A stretch of DNA of 31,694 bases from Chlorokybus atmophyticus (taxonomy: Eukaryota > Streptophyta > Chlorokybophyceae > Chlorokybales > Chlorokybaceae), in the NCBI GenBank assembly GCA_009103225.1, contig RHPI01001116.1:482463-514156 (forward strand), given 5' to 3'. Below the pieces are notes generated by a model that worked only from the letters and a program-made list of their open reading frames with translations, searched no databases and had not been told where the DNA came from. Of this stretch, positions 1 to 11,594 are shown piece by piece. Numbering within the stretch: position 1 is the stretch's first letter; each line of letters begins with the position of its first letter. A program made the position numbers and the translations under genes.

Positions 1-189
1 GGGGATTTATACATGTAAGGTTTGGGAGCACGGCGTAGTGCGCGGGTCGTTGGGTGGTTTGATGGCATGGTTCAAGAATTTGGATGTCTTGTGGAAGGAT
101 AATGTTGCGATCAAGCTCCGCACACAGTGGTCACAATAGCGGCATGAGGAAGTTTATTGATAGGTGTTGTGCGGGATTATAAGTTGCAG

Positions 190-416
190 ACTGCTACCAC
201 AAGCACGTCGCTGTGGTCGTCAAGTTGGTTGCAGGGTTGCTTGAGCCTGCTGCCTTGCCCACATATCAACAGAACGTAGCGCACTTGGTGGTAAGCGAGT
301 TGAAGGGCCCAAACGTTGCTTCTTTTTTGCAACACATGCGTGCTTGCGAGGTCTGCTTGCTTTGGAGTATGCGGGTATGCTATGCAGCTGTGTGCTGCGT
401 GCCATCAAAAGCATGA
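190..416 (+). CDS. Possible terminal exon of an upstream gene (unknown product)
   Basis: After an acceptor-like GTTGCAG ending at 189 there is an open frame starting DCYHKHVAVVVKLVAGLLEP. It has a hydrophobic, helical character and a stop at 414-416. A weak donor (GAG/GTCTGC) at about 351 would end the exon earlier. The in-frame TAA just before the acceptor fits an intron upstream. Nothing is recognisable as a family. The first 189 bases would be intron or earlier gene sequence and show no other convincing exon. This is a candidate only, because no second exon can be linked to it. Confidence 0.25.
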
Positions 417-976
417 GCAGTCATGGTGATGCATGTTACCAAGAAGTTGAGTGATGAGATGTACTCATCCCATATGTATTCATCCCATACAATGCACAAA
501 CAATGTGAAACGGAAATGCACATGCTGCCTGAGCTATAGCACAAGTAGAGTCCTTGGGTCTGTATGCCGTTGGTGTAAACAACTCTGCCTTGGCCCCCGC
601 CTAATTGTTTGCCTTGTATTATGCTACTTGGACTGGCTTGAGCTTGCGCGCTTGCAACTAGCATACACATTCTTTGAGTGTGCCTAGCGCAACTCTTGTG
701 ATCTATGCATAGTGGCATGCACAGTCAGCTGCGCACATACACACCGTCTTGTTTCCTTCATGGTATGTTCTTATGATGCGGTTTCGTCAAGTTGAGCGCA
801 CAACTTACAGGTATAGTGCAATTCGTATACTTGGTTCAAGTCATTCCCATTTAGCATTGCATGTAGTTAGTTGCCATGTCAACATGTTCCAAACCCTGCG
901 TAATTTATTACAAATGAAATGGCTACAAGATAAATAACAATGGACTACATACAAATGAGAGGTGTGAGCGGAAATG
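417..976. other. No gene seen
   Basis: Only short, low-quality open frames occur. A TGTAA motif at about 575, which is the green-algal polyadenylation signal, could belong to an upstream transcript, but nothing links it to one. No repeat or RNA gene was recognised. Confidence 0.4.
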
Positions 977-1112
977 TACCGTATGTAACCGGATAGAAGC
1001 CCCCCAAAAGAAGCCCCCTCAATGGACTGCGTTGAAATAAACGTGATCCTTCCTTAATAGAGGGGTGGGGGGCTTCTGTAAAAAGGGGGGGCTTCTATCC
1101 CGGCAGACGGTA
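977..1112. mobile_element. GC-rich foldback MITE-like element, copy 1
   Basis: The two ends are inverted repeats. The left end reads TACCGTATGTAACCGG followed by ATAGAAGCCCCCC. The right end is the reverse complement of TACCGTCTGCCGGG followed by ATAGAAGCCCCCC. A second, inner pair of C-runs and G-runs (1004-1020 and 1061-1077) extends the foldback. There is no coding capacity. TACCGT-type termini starting with TA are compatible with a Tc1/mariner-related MITE, but that assignment is inferred. A related element with the same end motif interrupts the dispersed repeat at 10640-10748. Confidence 0.6.
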
Positions 1113-1431
1113 ACCATGGTCTTTGCTGAAGCGTGTCATCGTTGCTCAACGGGCCCCCATTGAGCAACCATGGGGTCAATGGCTGACAAAGCAAAGCAAA
1201 GGTGGAGCTGTTGCTGCATGTTTTTTGAAGGCCCAGATGATGTGTACGTACCAAAGCTGACGTGGCCGCGTGTTTTCTCTAAACACGGAACCGCACCCTC
1301 CGTCGCAACTGGACAGCCTAAACATCGCCAAACAGCCGTCAACCGTCTCAACTCAAACGCGTTCTCCACGCAGTCATTCGGTGCTTTCTCGCTGGGATGC
1401 AACAGCCGTTTGACCTGCCGTTAATGTCCGC
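1113..1431 (+). promoter_or_regulatory. Probable 5' region of the zinc-ribbon gene
   Basis: This GC-rich stretch separates the foldback element from the proposed start codon at 1432. An 84-codon frame crosses it but has low-complexity, non-protein-like composition. It is more likely promoter or 5' UTR. No specific element could be identified. Confidence 0.25.
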
Positions 1432-3024
1432 ATGAGCAGCCTTCTTCAGATCGCAGCGGCGCAGGCGCGGGCGGAGGCGGCAACGGCGGTCGAGGTGGCG
1501 GCAGGGCGAGTGCTGGTGGCAGGCTATGCTGCAGGAGGGCTCATCGTTGAGCGTGTTCGTGAGGCCGTGTGCTGGAGAAGTTGATTTGCTGGTGCGTTGA
1601 GTGAGCAAGAAAGCGGGCGGAAACCCTAGCGGAGGCCCTCCCGATGTTGTTGAAGCTGGGGTGAGGAAGAAGCGCTTGGCTGCCTAGCTTGGGGTGTTGT
1701 TGGGCAGGGCTTTGTTTCTGGATGGATATCAAGGTCTCTCGTGCTGGCGGTGGGAGCGTGAGCATTGGGTCCGACGCGTCTGATCCGCACAAGCTCAGCA
1801 CACCAGAAACAAACATAGGTTGGTATGTTTGTGGTTGCTCATAAATTCCAAACAATAGAGTTTCAGCCAGCTCGCGCAGCAGCCTGCCTTGCATAGCACA
1901 TGCAGACAGCGATTGTGGCAGCATGCATGCGTGCTGCCGCAGTGTGCCTCTTCTGGAGTTATACGCATGTCTCGTTAATAACCTCTGTAGCTGCTTAGTA
2001 CCGTTTCTTTGCAGAACAACCTGCGTGCAGGTGTGACTGCATACGTTGGTTCGTGCACACCTTTCGCAGTGTCGTGTCGAGTTAAAGTAGTTCAGCGCTG
2101 GACACACATTGGCTGTTGCGTTGTAGTAATGTCCTTGTTTTCACCCGGGCAGCCAGCTCTGCAAGTATCTGTTGATCAAAGGTTATATCTGGTCAGTGTC
2201 TGCCTGTTCAACACAGTCGCTCCACATGCACTCTAGTGACGCTCACAGTTGCAGGTGGGCTGATAAATGCAGACCTGAAGGCAGCTGCCTGCATTGGTCA
2301 AACCTGCTGTTGTCATGTTGTTTACGCGTTGTTTCAACATTGTCGTCTCACATAGCTGGTAGTTTTCATGTAGTGGCTGGCCCATCAAGACAATAGCATC
2401 CCAGTTGCACGCTTGCAGGTCACATTGCAATTCATGCCATATGCTTGAACTTTGCATGTTGTGTTCGCAGGTGGTTTAGGTGGGTTCTTCCCGGGGCAGT
2501 CCCTGCCGTCGTATTTGCCCTCCTTTTCATGGGGCAAGTCTATGCTGTCCACGATTAGCGATAAGGCGAGCACTATTAGCCTGAAAGGCATCCCCTCGGC
2601 CATCCCGCTCAAGCGGTCCATGAACACCAGCACGACAATCCCGGAGCAGGACCCTGATCGCCACACCTACCGCAAGTCGTCCTCCGGCACAATGAAGTGC
2701 AGCTTCTGCTACGACTACAACATGGTAAGCACTGGCAATACTGCATCAATGTGGTGAGTAGCGTGTTCCGTGCAGTGTTGAGCAAATGTATCATAAGAGA
2801 TTGCAATCTCCAACATGTGGCGTCAATAATTACCAGCAGCACAATGGTTGCAAGATTTGTATCTGTGCGCTGCCTGTCGGCGTTGTTTGCAGTAGTCTCC
2901 TTGTGTGACTGCCTTTGCGTAACAGTCATTGTTTCGTTTGCAGGGTGTGACTGAGGGGAAGTGTGCTGTCTGTGGCAATCGGAATCCAATATTTGCAACA
3001 TGGAGCAGTGAGGATGACGACTAG
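1432..3024 (+). CDS. Small protein with C-terminal Cys4 zinc-ribbon-like motif (unknown family)
   Basis: Two exons are well supported. The first is 2471-2724, between acceptor TTCGCAG and donor ATG/GTAAGC. The second is 2944-3024, after acceptor TTTGCAG and ending in TAG. They join in phase to give a C terminus with CSFC, then about 15 residues, then CAVC, and an acidic tail EDDD. CxxC-n-CxxC suggests a zinc ribbon or knuckle. The 2471 exon needs a phase-1 donor upstream. A good candidate is the ATG exon 1432-1558 (start MSSLLQIAAAQARAEAATAV, donor GTTC/GTGAGG), which would give about 153 residues. That first exon is weak, because the 912-bp intron is long for this window and may hide other exons. 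The middle is Ser/Pro-rich, including SLPSYLPSFSWGKSML. I do not recognise the family. A zinc-dependent nucleic-acid or protein contact is conceivable but only inferred. Confidence 0.5.
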
Positions 3025-6000
3025 CCTGTACCTAACATCTGTAGATAAGCTGAGTTTTCTGTACATAACCTAGAATTTTATGCGTAAGCATTTGTATCTG
3101 CCCCAAGGCTATGTGTAGTCTTTACTCTGACTGCAATGTGTGAGAGTGATTATTGACTATGGTAACTTATGGTGGTTGTCAGGCACTCGTGCAAAAAAAA
3201 AAAACACAACAAAAAAAAAACATCTCGTGCAGTGCCTATGCATGCCTGACAGGTTGGGGCTGTAGCGGCATCATAGGTTGGGTAGTTCAACCCGATGGTC
3301 GTGCTTGCACTGGCGTGAAGTGAGTGTCCGTTGTTTAGTGTAGCTAAATGGTGTGCAAAGCATGTGGAACATGTTCGATGCACCAGTTGCACGCCGCCCT
3401 TCTCGCAGAGGAGGACGCCGTCCTTGCTGGAACATGGTGAGGGGTTTGAGTTTGTTGCATGTGTACGTGCGCTAGCGCAGTAGCGTAGGTGTACATGTGT
3501 TGGTTAGGCATGGACACATTGCTGGACCCTTGCTCGTGTTTCTGTTTAATGTACAAGCAATGCTTGTACTTCTCGCATTGCGTACTAGTAACTTATGTGA
3601 TATGCTCTGTTGTTGTGTTGCTATGGGCTGATTGCTGTGCTTGGCTGTAACTTTGCACACATCGACGACGCAATAGCCACGAGAAGTTCGTGGCGCAGAG
3701 TGGTAGTGGAGGCGGCGAGGGTGTAGGGGAGGGAGGGAGAGCTCACGTCCGCTGTTGCTGTTGTCGCTATTGCTGCAGCAAGGCCGCTAATTAAGACACA
3801 TGCGCAGGTGATCAACAGGACCGCTGCCGTGCATGCATGCCTAATTGGTGTGATTGCTATGTAAGTTGTCTATGCATGTATGATACCGTATGCATGACCA
3901 ACAGGGAGGCAGTAGTAGTAGGAGTAGAGGTGGAATAGAAGGTAGGCTTAGCCCGCTGGTCGTACTTGCAGGTGCTTGTGGTTGGCTATGTACTGTGTGG
4001 TGTGAAAATGCATGCTTTTAATAGCCTCGTGCTTATCCTGTATATTTATATTTTGTGCCTATTTTGATATATTGGTACTCTTTATACATAGTACTCTCTT
4101 GCATGCAAGAAGTCAACATGACACATACATTGTTCTTTGAGGTGTTTGTCATCATTGTTGATGGTTATGTTTCGGTAGCCGGTAGGATTGTCACATCATG
4201 GTTGTCGTAATATGATGACCAACCATTCATCACATTCTCATGAAAAAAAGCAATGTGAGGATTGCTCTTGCTCACGTGAGCAAGGGCCAGTACTTGTTGT
4301 GCAGTCCACGGAGGGAGTGCTGTAATGCCAGAGTTGTTTAATAGCCTCCCACATGCCGAGGGAGATCCATGGCCACAAATTGTTGTGTGCAGTACATTGT
4401 GTAGGCATAGCCATTTATGTAGCAAATGGTGTTTATTATTTATCTTGGGTTTGAGCCTCAAACCGGGTAAAATTCTATAAAACGCTACATGTAAGTCTAT
4501 TCACTTGTACTCTAAATGTACAAATGAATGTTGGCTGCTTGTGTATCAAAGGATGCTAAAGTTGAGTACAAAGGTAGTGTTGCTGTGCTCAAGATTATGC
4601 ACATAATGGCGTCGTGTGCAAAAAATCATTTTGGTTACTTTCATATTCATACATCTATCATTGAGGTATGAGGTTGCAATGCTCATGAGAAGCATTGCAA
4701 TTTGTGCGTACATGCATGTACTTTTGTGATCTTAACGGCGATTACAGAGTGTTGCTGCCACCTTGCCACACACCGCATTGCATATGGATAGAGGGGTCTC
4801 TTATCATCAGCACGCACACACTCAAGCCATCGAGTAAAAAGCATAAGCATAAGCAAGTCGCACACAACAACTACAACCACTGGTTGTAGCACCTTTATTA
4901 AGGGGCTGGCGGGAGTGCAAGGGCCAGTGACGCAAGCAAAGCAGGCAGTTAGGGACGGTGGGGAGTAGCAGGCCTGGGTGTACCTGCATGCACATAGCGT
5001 AGTTGTAGCAAGTGGATTGGGGGATTTATTTATTTGTGCTGGGTCTGCCTTTGTTTGCCTATGTTGCTGCTTGCACACCATGCTTGCCAAGTTGAACTGC
5101 TTGATTTATGTATGACTTGTGGATTGACCTATATTCTATGTAAGCGTGTGTGGTATGTTTCATTATAATAATATCAATGCCTTATCAAAAAGTCGCGTAT
5201 ATTAGCACGTGAGTATGATCATGTTAGCTGTCATGCAATCTCGTTGAATCGTGTTTTCATGATAAACATGTCAATGCGTAATTTGTTACCTTATCACCAT
5301 AGCATTGTAATTGTATGCATGAACAATTGGATGAGCGAACCATAATGACATCTTGTATTGTTTGCTTGAAGACTTAACAATGAGATGGCAACTGTACGAT
5401 TTTTAGTACACTACGAAAAGTATTAAAAATCGGACTTTCTTGGCCATCAAGTTGCAAACTGTGTCGTATCGACCTATAATCGTGCCACATATGGTTTCAA
5501 GCAGAATGTAAAGGCTTACGCGAGAACATTAGCGTTTGGATTTCTGGGTCTATGATATACTACGCCCAAAGTCATACCAAAATAAAGGCACAGCATGACC
5601 CAGTGGGTAATCATGCAATACTCATGCTATATTAAGCATATCATGGCGACCAACCTTGCAATAGCATTAACACATGCTAGCAAACGCATGTTATACTCAC
5701 TTGCACGCACATACTAGGTTTGAAATGTTGTACAAGTGATAACATTATGACACATTGCGCAAGCGCATGCTGCGCACTTATAAGGATGTATGGAATTTTC
5801 AGGCCATGCTCATGTGCTAATGAGCCCAACAAGTAATTTCTTATAGATGTTTACGTCATAACGGATGCCTTCCAAGAAGGCTAATTTGTTGAAGGTCTAT
5901 TTCTATGGTAGCATGTTACTTGTGTTGCATCCAATCAGTGCTGAATGCAGTACAATTACCGGCTAGCCTTGTGTTAAATGAACTTCACCTTATTACACTG

Positions 6001-7167
6001 GCCTCACCAATACAACACTCAGTGTATCCAAGCATTGGAGTGCAAGGCTTGCTGTCCAAAACGTGGATATGTTGCAAAGAGTAGACACGCACCAACTTAA
6101 ACATGTGGTTGGGGATGAAACGCGTAAGATTTGCATATAATGTTAAAATATAAACAAATGTTTTAAAACAATATACAATTGTGACTCACAACCGTGTGTT
6201 GTTAAAAACACCTTGTTTTTTAAGTGACAATCTTAGTGCTCCCGAGATCAAACCTCTTATGCATATCGAGTTAGTAGCATACATACAGTGCAAGGCACAT
6301 ATGTGCTAGGCAAGTTTTGAAATACAAGTTGGTTGTGAGCCTTTTAGTTGTTACACAAACTGCTATGTGTACCAAACATGCAAGGTGGATAATGCACATG
6401 TTGTCCAGGCCATGCTCACTTGTGGGAGGTACTGCTGTGGGGCCCAGCATACTCACATGCACAACATTGCATATTTTCTACACTGCTGATTTTATTGCTA
6501 TTGCGCTTGTTGTGTTTGGACGTTTAACTTTTACTTTGTTATCTACGTAACTTATCCTACCATGCTATTTAATCATGTGTGTGTGCATTGACATCATTGT
6601 CCTGCCGCTGTCTTTGCCTAAGTAAGTTACACTCACATGGCGCACATCCACACCTGATGGGGATGGGTGTAGTGGTAGAGGTCACATTGCGCAGTTGTTT
6701 GCAGTGTATGGCAGAAGACGATGATAAAAATGATACATCCTAGTAATGTTGTATGCATTGCTGCGTGTTAAATCCAAGTCCAAACGCCCTATGCAGCATG
6801 CACCGTATTTTACATTCAATGAGAAGTTCGTCATTGATGCATGAGCACATCCCCATCGACTTTCATTTACACTAAACTCACATATTCCTTCCACATTTAA
6901 ACTACCACTAAAGTTCACAGATTTATGAAAGAAGCGCTTGCCAAACAAGTTCCCACGACCTTGCTCAATAGCAGCATCATCAGATCATAAGTGCTGCCTA
7001 TGAACAGCACAACCTTCGAACATGACAACCTTTTCTGCACAGTTGCGAGACTTCACGATTGTACTGCTGCTTTACCACCCTAGCTACTTGCCGCCACCAT
7101 GTATTGCGGCCACCATGTAACAGATTGTGTACAATCACTGCTGCACCGAGCAATGACTACAGGCGCA
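3025..7167. other. Long intergenic region, only doubtful exon-like pieces
   Basis: There is no convincing gene over about 4.1 kb. Two interrupted A-runs lie at about 3194-3220. Three plus-strand stretches look exon-like but cannot be chained: 3345-3437 (a frame ending in AALLAEEDAVLAGTW before a GTGAGG donor), 3672-3795 (Gly-rich then Cys-rich), and 3905-3942 (Ser/Arg/Gly, between CAACAG and GTAGGC). The rest (4000-7100) is AT-richer with no splice-compatible frames. It contains a 13-bp imperfect hairpin at 5400-5436 (arms CGATTTTTAGTAC and GTATTAAAAATCG). Confidence 0.4.
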
Positions 7168-9297
7168 TTACGCATCAGCCAGCTGGGTGTAAACTTCTGT
7201 CATGGTAGATGCACCACCCATGCCTGCCATGCCGGCATCCTCAGCAAAGGTGGTCAGCATGGGAAAATCACCGTCGTCACGTGGGGGACCATGGGGGCCA
7301 TCAGGACCATGAGGGCCATGAGGACCATGGGGGCCGTGAGGACCATGGGGGCCGTGAGGACCATGCGGCGGGGGCGGTCCAGATGGACAAACCTGCGCAA
7401 GCATGTGGCGATGCTCCAGAAGACACTGCACAAACATTATTGTAAAGGTCAGACTGTACTGCCAGCGGTTGTGTGGGTGGGTAATGTACAACATGTAAGC
7501 TTAGACCTGTGCGCCTGTTTGCAATGTTGTTTACGCAACAGACAATGGATTGGCAGGCACACAGGTACGTACCACAAGGAAGGCGGGGCGGCTTTCATCG
7601 AGGGTCTTGGCACAGAAGTAAGCAGAAGTCACGCCACAGTCGAACGCCTCTGCTTGCACTTTGGCCACCTGACAAGCCTGCCACATAGTAAAGTCAATAC
7701 AAGTTAGCACCTTACATGACTGCAACTGGACAGCTGGTGCTGTTGGTCCAAGCTGAAGAATTGCATACCCCGCTGGCAACTGTCTTGAAACAGGCGCGCT
7801 TGGCGAAGAATGGCACTTTCTCGCAAAAGCCTGTCAGTGCTGTTGCGCATTTCAAGTCCTCAAACAGGAGATGACGCTGAAGATCTCCTTCAGTTGCATT
7901 CCTGTGGCAGATTGTGTTTCAGTGCACTAGGGCAGACAGGCGGCAAATTGCATGGCCCACATACATAGTGGCTTGCATAATGCTGCTTACTTCTTGCATG
8001 CACACCACGTTGGTGCATGCCATGCATGCTGCAGTTTCAACCAATCTCATATCTAGATCGTGTACCTGGGAGGGCAAACTTTCTCAAGCTCTTTCTTGTG
8101 ACTGTCCAGGCAGTCATGGAACTCTTCATCGTGATGAGACTTAGGCAGACCACAGAGCTCAGCGACCTCGTGACCGCAAGCGAAGGCCTGCCTCTGTAGC
8201 ATGACGCCCTTGCAGACCTGCATGACAATATATCATGAAGCAAATGGCAAGATTAAAATCACACGAATAAGTGCGGACAGAGCTGGCGGGTAAAGACAAA
8301 CAAAATACTGGCATACCGGCCTGAGCTTTTCCTTGTTCCTTTTGATGCAATCCATGGTCTTGTTGTCTATGGAGGCAAAGGAGGCCCAGCTGGCATCATT
8401 GGAATGGTTGTGCCCACGCTCTCCGCACAGCTTCTCCAGCTCAAATCCACAAGCAAAGTCCATTCTGTGTACCACAAGCAGGCGCCAGAGTTACCAACAA
8501 CCATTGCCAATACCACGCGCACAAACAACAGGCACATGCACGCCTGTAAACACACGCACGCCTTTAGTACCTGAAAGGGCCTGGAGGGCCAGGCGGGCCA
8601 GGCGGGCCATGAGGGCAGTCGTAGAGGGCTTGGCTCAGGGTGTCCAAATCACGCATGAAGCCCGGAGGCGAGTCATCATTGCCAGGAAGGCTTCCAGCGA
8701 AGCCACCACCACTGACGACGTCGATGTTGTCACCATCAAATACAGAGTCCCATGTCGCCGCAACCTTCAACATTGCACGGATCAAGGTTTCTCCATGCAT
8801 ATGCGCGAATGCTTGCAGCGAACACAACAAGCATAACTATTCAACAAAGCATGCTTGCTCACAAGTAGCGAAGGTGCATGCTTGCACGGCAGTCAGTGAG
8901 CAAGCTGTGCTTTGTCAAAATCCAACAATGCAGCACTGCTCACCTCGCGGGCGATGTCTAACTGCGGAGCCTCCAGGCCGGGGCGGAAGAAGCTGCAAGG
9001 AAGCAGCCACAGTCAGGGCAAACAAAGTTGGCAGTGCAAGGCCTGCCTTCCTAAGCTATCGAGGGCAAGATTGTCTTCTGTAACAGCTTGCCAGAAAGGG
9101 GGTAGTCACAATCAGTTCACACTGAATGGCATGCAGCAGCAGCAAGTACATATGTACGCATTGCTAACCGCCTAGAATCTCAACAGCAGCGGCTGAGCTA
9201 CTACTCACCAGCCACCGGCAGGGCTGAAGGTCAGAGCAGCAACGGCGACCACCGCAAGGCCGATGAGTGCCACGACGCATGCCTTCTTCTTCCCCAT
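7168..9297 (-). CDS. GLG1-type cysteine-rich repeat protein with collagen-like Gly-Pro tracts
   Basis: Eight exons join in frame: 9297-9209, 8992-8944, 8764-8571, 8464-8317, 8217-8066, 7901-7769, 7677-7573 and 7425-7168 (stop TAA). All have GT-AG introns, and the protein is 375 residues. The N terminus MGKKKACVVALIGLAVVAVA is a signal peptide or type II signal anchor. Four repeats follow the pattern C-x7-C ... C-x11-C (CGFELEKLC, CGHEVAELC, CATALTGFC, CGVTSAYFC); the third has a shortened second half. This matches the cysteine-rich repeat of Golgi apparatus protein 1 (GLG1/ESL-1, Pfam PF00839). Sequons at NHS, NKT and NAT fit a secretory-pathway protein. Before repeat 1 lies GPPGPPGPPGP, and after repeat 4 about seven HGP/DGP triplets, then an acidic Met/Gly-rich tail. 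Animal GLG1 proteins are far longer, with many repeats and a C-terminal membrane segment that I do not see here. The exon 3 acceptor (TTGAAG/GTTGCG) is the least certain junction. The likely role is a lumenal or extracellular disulfide-rich binding protein; the ligand is unknown. Confidence 0.8.
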
Positions 9298-10056
9298 AGC
9301 TGTAAGCACGGCGCAGCCAAGCGCAAACAATCAAGCAAACCAACTGGGCACGACTACAGGTAGCCTTGTTGCTGGGTTATGTGCATCAACTCATGTGACA
9401 AAGTTTGCTTTGAGACTGCAGTGTGGGGTTCGTTCGTGTTCGTCGCCACTGCCCAACGTGCGTTTACGTGATTACTTACGCACTGCTGCGCAAGTGGTTC
9501 AGGCAATGCGCAGTGCTATGCGTCCGTAACGTAAACTTTGCTTTCGTTATTGCTGGTGCTGGTGTCAGAACTGGTCATGTACTGGGGTTTGTTGACGTGG
9601 CTATCAGCTTTTGACACGTGTACAACTTATGCGAGGAGTACGGCAGTCATGATTTCGATTGTCTGGTACAATCGCATTTGTACAACTTGTACTGTATGTG
9701 TACCAGTGGTACTGTACGGGGCTGTCTGACCCTTCAAATTCTGCCAGCAGGTTGGGGTTGGGGATCCCTAATTGAGGGATCCACATGTTGTGACAGCAAC
9801 TGGCACTTGCACATCGATGTGATGTCACCAAGAAACAAAATGTCACCAAGAATGATCATTATATACATAATCAATTGCACTTTTTGGTAATTGCATGTGC
9901 AGTAGTTTGGTACATTGTTGTTATGTTCGTGTGTTCGCACTTTGCTTCACAGGTGAGAGGACGAGCCTGTCATCCTTAATCACAAAGCGGTCCGCTTAGA
10001 CAAAAATGACATCTTTCCTACCTGCAGAACCTAGGCCAAGCACATGAGTTCTTTCA
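9298..10056. other. Intergenic, upstream of the GLG1-like gene
   Basis: This is the presumed promoter and 5' UTR side of the minus-strand gene starting at 9297. No convincing exon was seen. A short palindrome GGATCCCT-AATTG-AGGGATCC lies at about 9765-9785, and a tandem pair of TGTCACCAAGAA occurs at about 9824-9852. Neither has an obvious role. Confidence 0.4.
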
Positions 10057-11022
10057 GCTGTTGACCATGTTGGATGACGCAATATCTACGTGTAATCAAT
10101 TAGCGTTAAATGGTAGAGTGGATAAGTTAAAACGAGGTTGAGTGGTGGCGGCATGTCTTTGGGGTATGGGGCCTGCCCCGACCTCGTACCGCAAAAAATG
10201 GCGGCCGTTTTAACCACTAACAGTGCTGCAATTGCACTGAATCGCTAGCAACTTTGGGTCGCCGTTGGCAAGCAGTTGCCGCCGAGATAGTTTTCAGCAT
10301 CTTTTATGCATCTTTGCAATGACTGGTCAGTCTGCTGCCATTTTCAGCAACGGCTGTTGTCACCTTTGCGATCCCATTTTATTAAATTCATGCGTGACCA
10401 AATGGTGGCCTAACGACGCGATTCTTTGTTTAGTAACGTCAAGGTAACTCAGGTTAGCATTATTTTAATGGTACTAACCTTGGCATTTTTTACTGAAAAT
10501 CTTAGCACGTACCGTGGCGTGAACGTTACGTTGAATACTAACACGTAACTGCAGGTTGCTAGCCATAATGCACCATTCTTGACCATTAGGTAGCGTTAGA
10601 TATCGTCCATTGCGCTCAATCAGCGTAATCTCAATCCAGTACAACGCCCTCTTTCACATAGAGTGCCCCCCCCAAATACAATTACCCCCATAAATTTTGA
10701 GGGGGCAATATGTTGGAAGGGGGGCACTGTGAACGGGTAAATACGGTATGCATAATTTACCACCATAAGTGTCCATGTGCACACCGTTTGTGCTCGTACT
10801 GTGTTTTATCAGCAAGTATGAGCAATATTGTGATGTTGGGATGTGCTCTGGACGGCCAAGATGTAGATCCAACGGCTTGAGATTGGTAGTCGCCGCCCAG
10901 CCAATGGGCGGCAGGCGGGACGCATACAGCCGCGCAGCCCGCCAGTTGCGGGTGCCTATGTGTGATGGGCCAATGATGGCCGTGTGGGGATACATGTGTG
11001 ATGTGCCGGCCGGCCCGACCAA
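10057..11022 (+). repeat. Dispersed inverted repeat, copy 1
   Basis: The segment begins GCTGTTGACCATG and ends at CGGCCCGACCAA. It is homologous along almost its whole length to the reverse complement of 29005-29840. Highly conserved blocks include GGGGTATGGGGCCTGCCCCG, GCAGGTTGCTAGCCAT and GGCCGGCCGGCCCGACCAA. It is longer than the other copy mainly because a foldback element (10640-10748) has inserted. There is no coding frame, and no target duplication is visible on either side. Divergence is evident by eye but was not computed. It is probably a non-autonomous transposable-element family or one terminal repeat of a larger unit. Confidence 0.75.
10640..10748. mobile_element. GC-rich foldback MITE-like element, copy 2, inside the dispersed repeat
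   Basis: A run GTGCCCCCCCC at about 10663 pairs with GGGGGGCAC at about 10718, and an inner CCCCCAT/GAGGGGG pair adds to the foldback. The right end reads, on the minus strand, TACCGTATTTACCCG then TTCACAGTGCCCC. The left end has kept TTCACA and AGTGCCCC but lost most of the terminus. The copy at 29005-29840 lacks this block, so the insertion came after the two repeat copies separated. Confidence 0.55.
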
Positions 11023-11433
11023 ACAGCCGCACCACTCGTTGTACGTTAAAGACATCCAACAACCCCATTTGATAAACAAGTTGGATCACCTATTCACAAC
11101 GCCATATAACACGTCACCCTTGCCTTTTCATTGCACAAGCTCGCTGCAACTCTCCATGTGCAACCTGCAGCAGAGAAGGCTATCACTGTAGCGAGATCTA
11201 TCCCAATCATCATTAAAAAATAATAGTGATGATGACAAACTCTGTCGCAGCGCAGAATCAGGCATAAACAAGTCATGGCTTACAAAAAAATCGGACTGTT
11301 TGCAATGAACTTACATTTACAGCACTCAGTACGCGCACTGGACTCACGCTGAACGCTTTGGTTTGCACACGCTCGTTGCCATTCCATTAGCGCAGCCTCT
11401 TCTAGCGGCATCTCCTGCTGAGACGAGCATTAG
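11023..11433. other. Spacer between dispersed repeat and DIRS element
   Basis: No gene or repeat was recognised. The last bases, GAGCATTAG, are the left flank of the DIRS insertion; the right flank after 15702 is ACAGCGTGAA. No target-site duplication is present, which is normal for this element class. Confidence 0.4.
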
Positions 11434-11594
11434 CACACAGAGTCTCCACAGTGTTCAATCTTGTTACTGACTATTGTCTCATTAGTTGCACGCAGCCAAT
11501 GAGGGGTAAATAGTTGGCTGGGTATGTTGGGCACAATGGATTGCATTGATTGGAATGCGTTCCTCTGCGGTAGCATGCGCTACAAGTCTGCCCA
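11434..11594 (-). repeat. DIRS split direct repeat B2
   Basis: This 161-bp block is nearly identical to 12045-12205; the difference includes GGGGTAAATAGTTGG against GGGGCAAACAGCTGG. Its outer edge (11434) is the element's 3' terminus and carries the shared nonamer. Confidence 0.85.

Noticed and set aside
1541-2107. 188-residue minus-strand ORF
   Set aside because: Its composition is not protein-like (scattered Cys/His/Arg, no motif) and it has no splice partners. It overlaps the proposed first intron of the plus-strand gene.
7099-7707. 202-residue plus-strand ORF with RTMGAVRTMGAV repeats
   Set aside because: It is antisense to the HGP-repeat exon and neighbouring exons of the GLG1-like gene, whose splice sites and cysteine spacing are far more convincing.
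10769-11191. 110-141-residue frames on both strands
   Set aside because: They lie within the dispersed repeat. The homologous copy at 29 kb does not conserve the frames.
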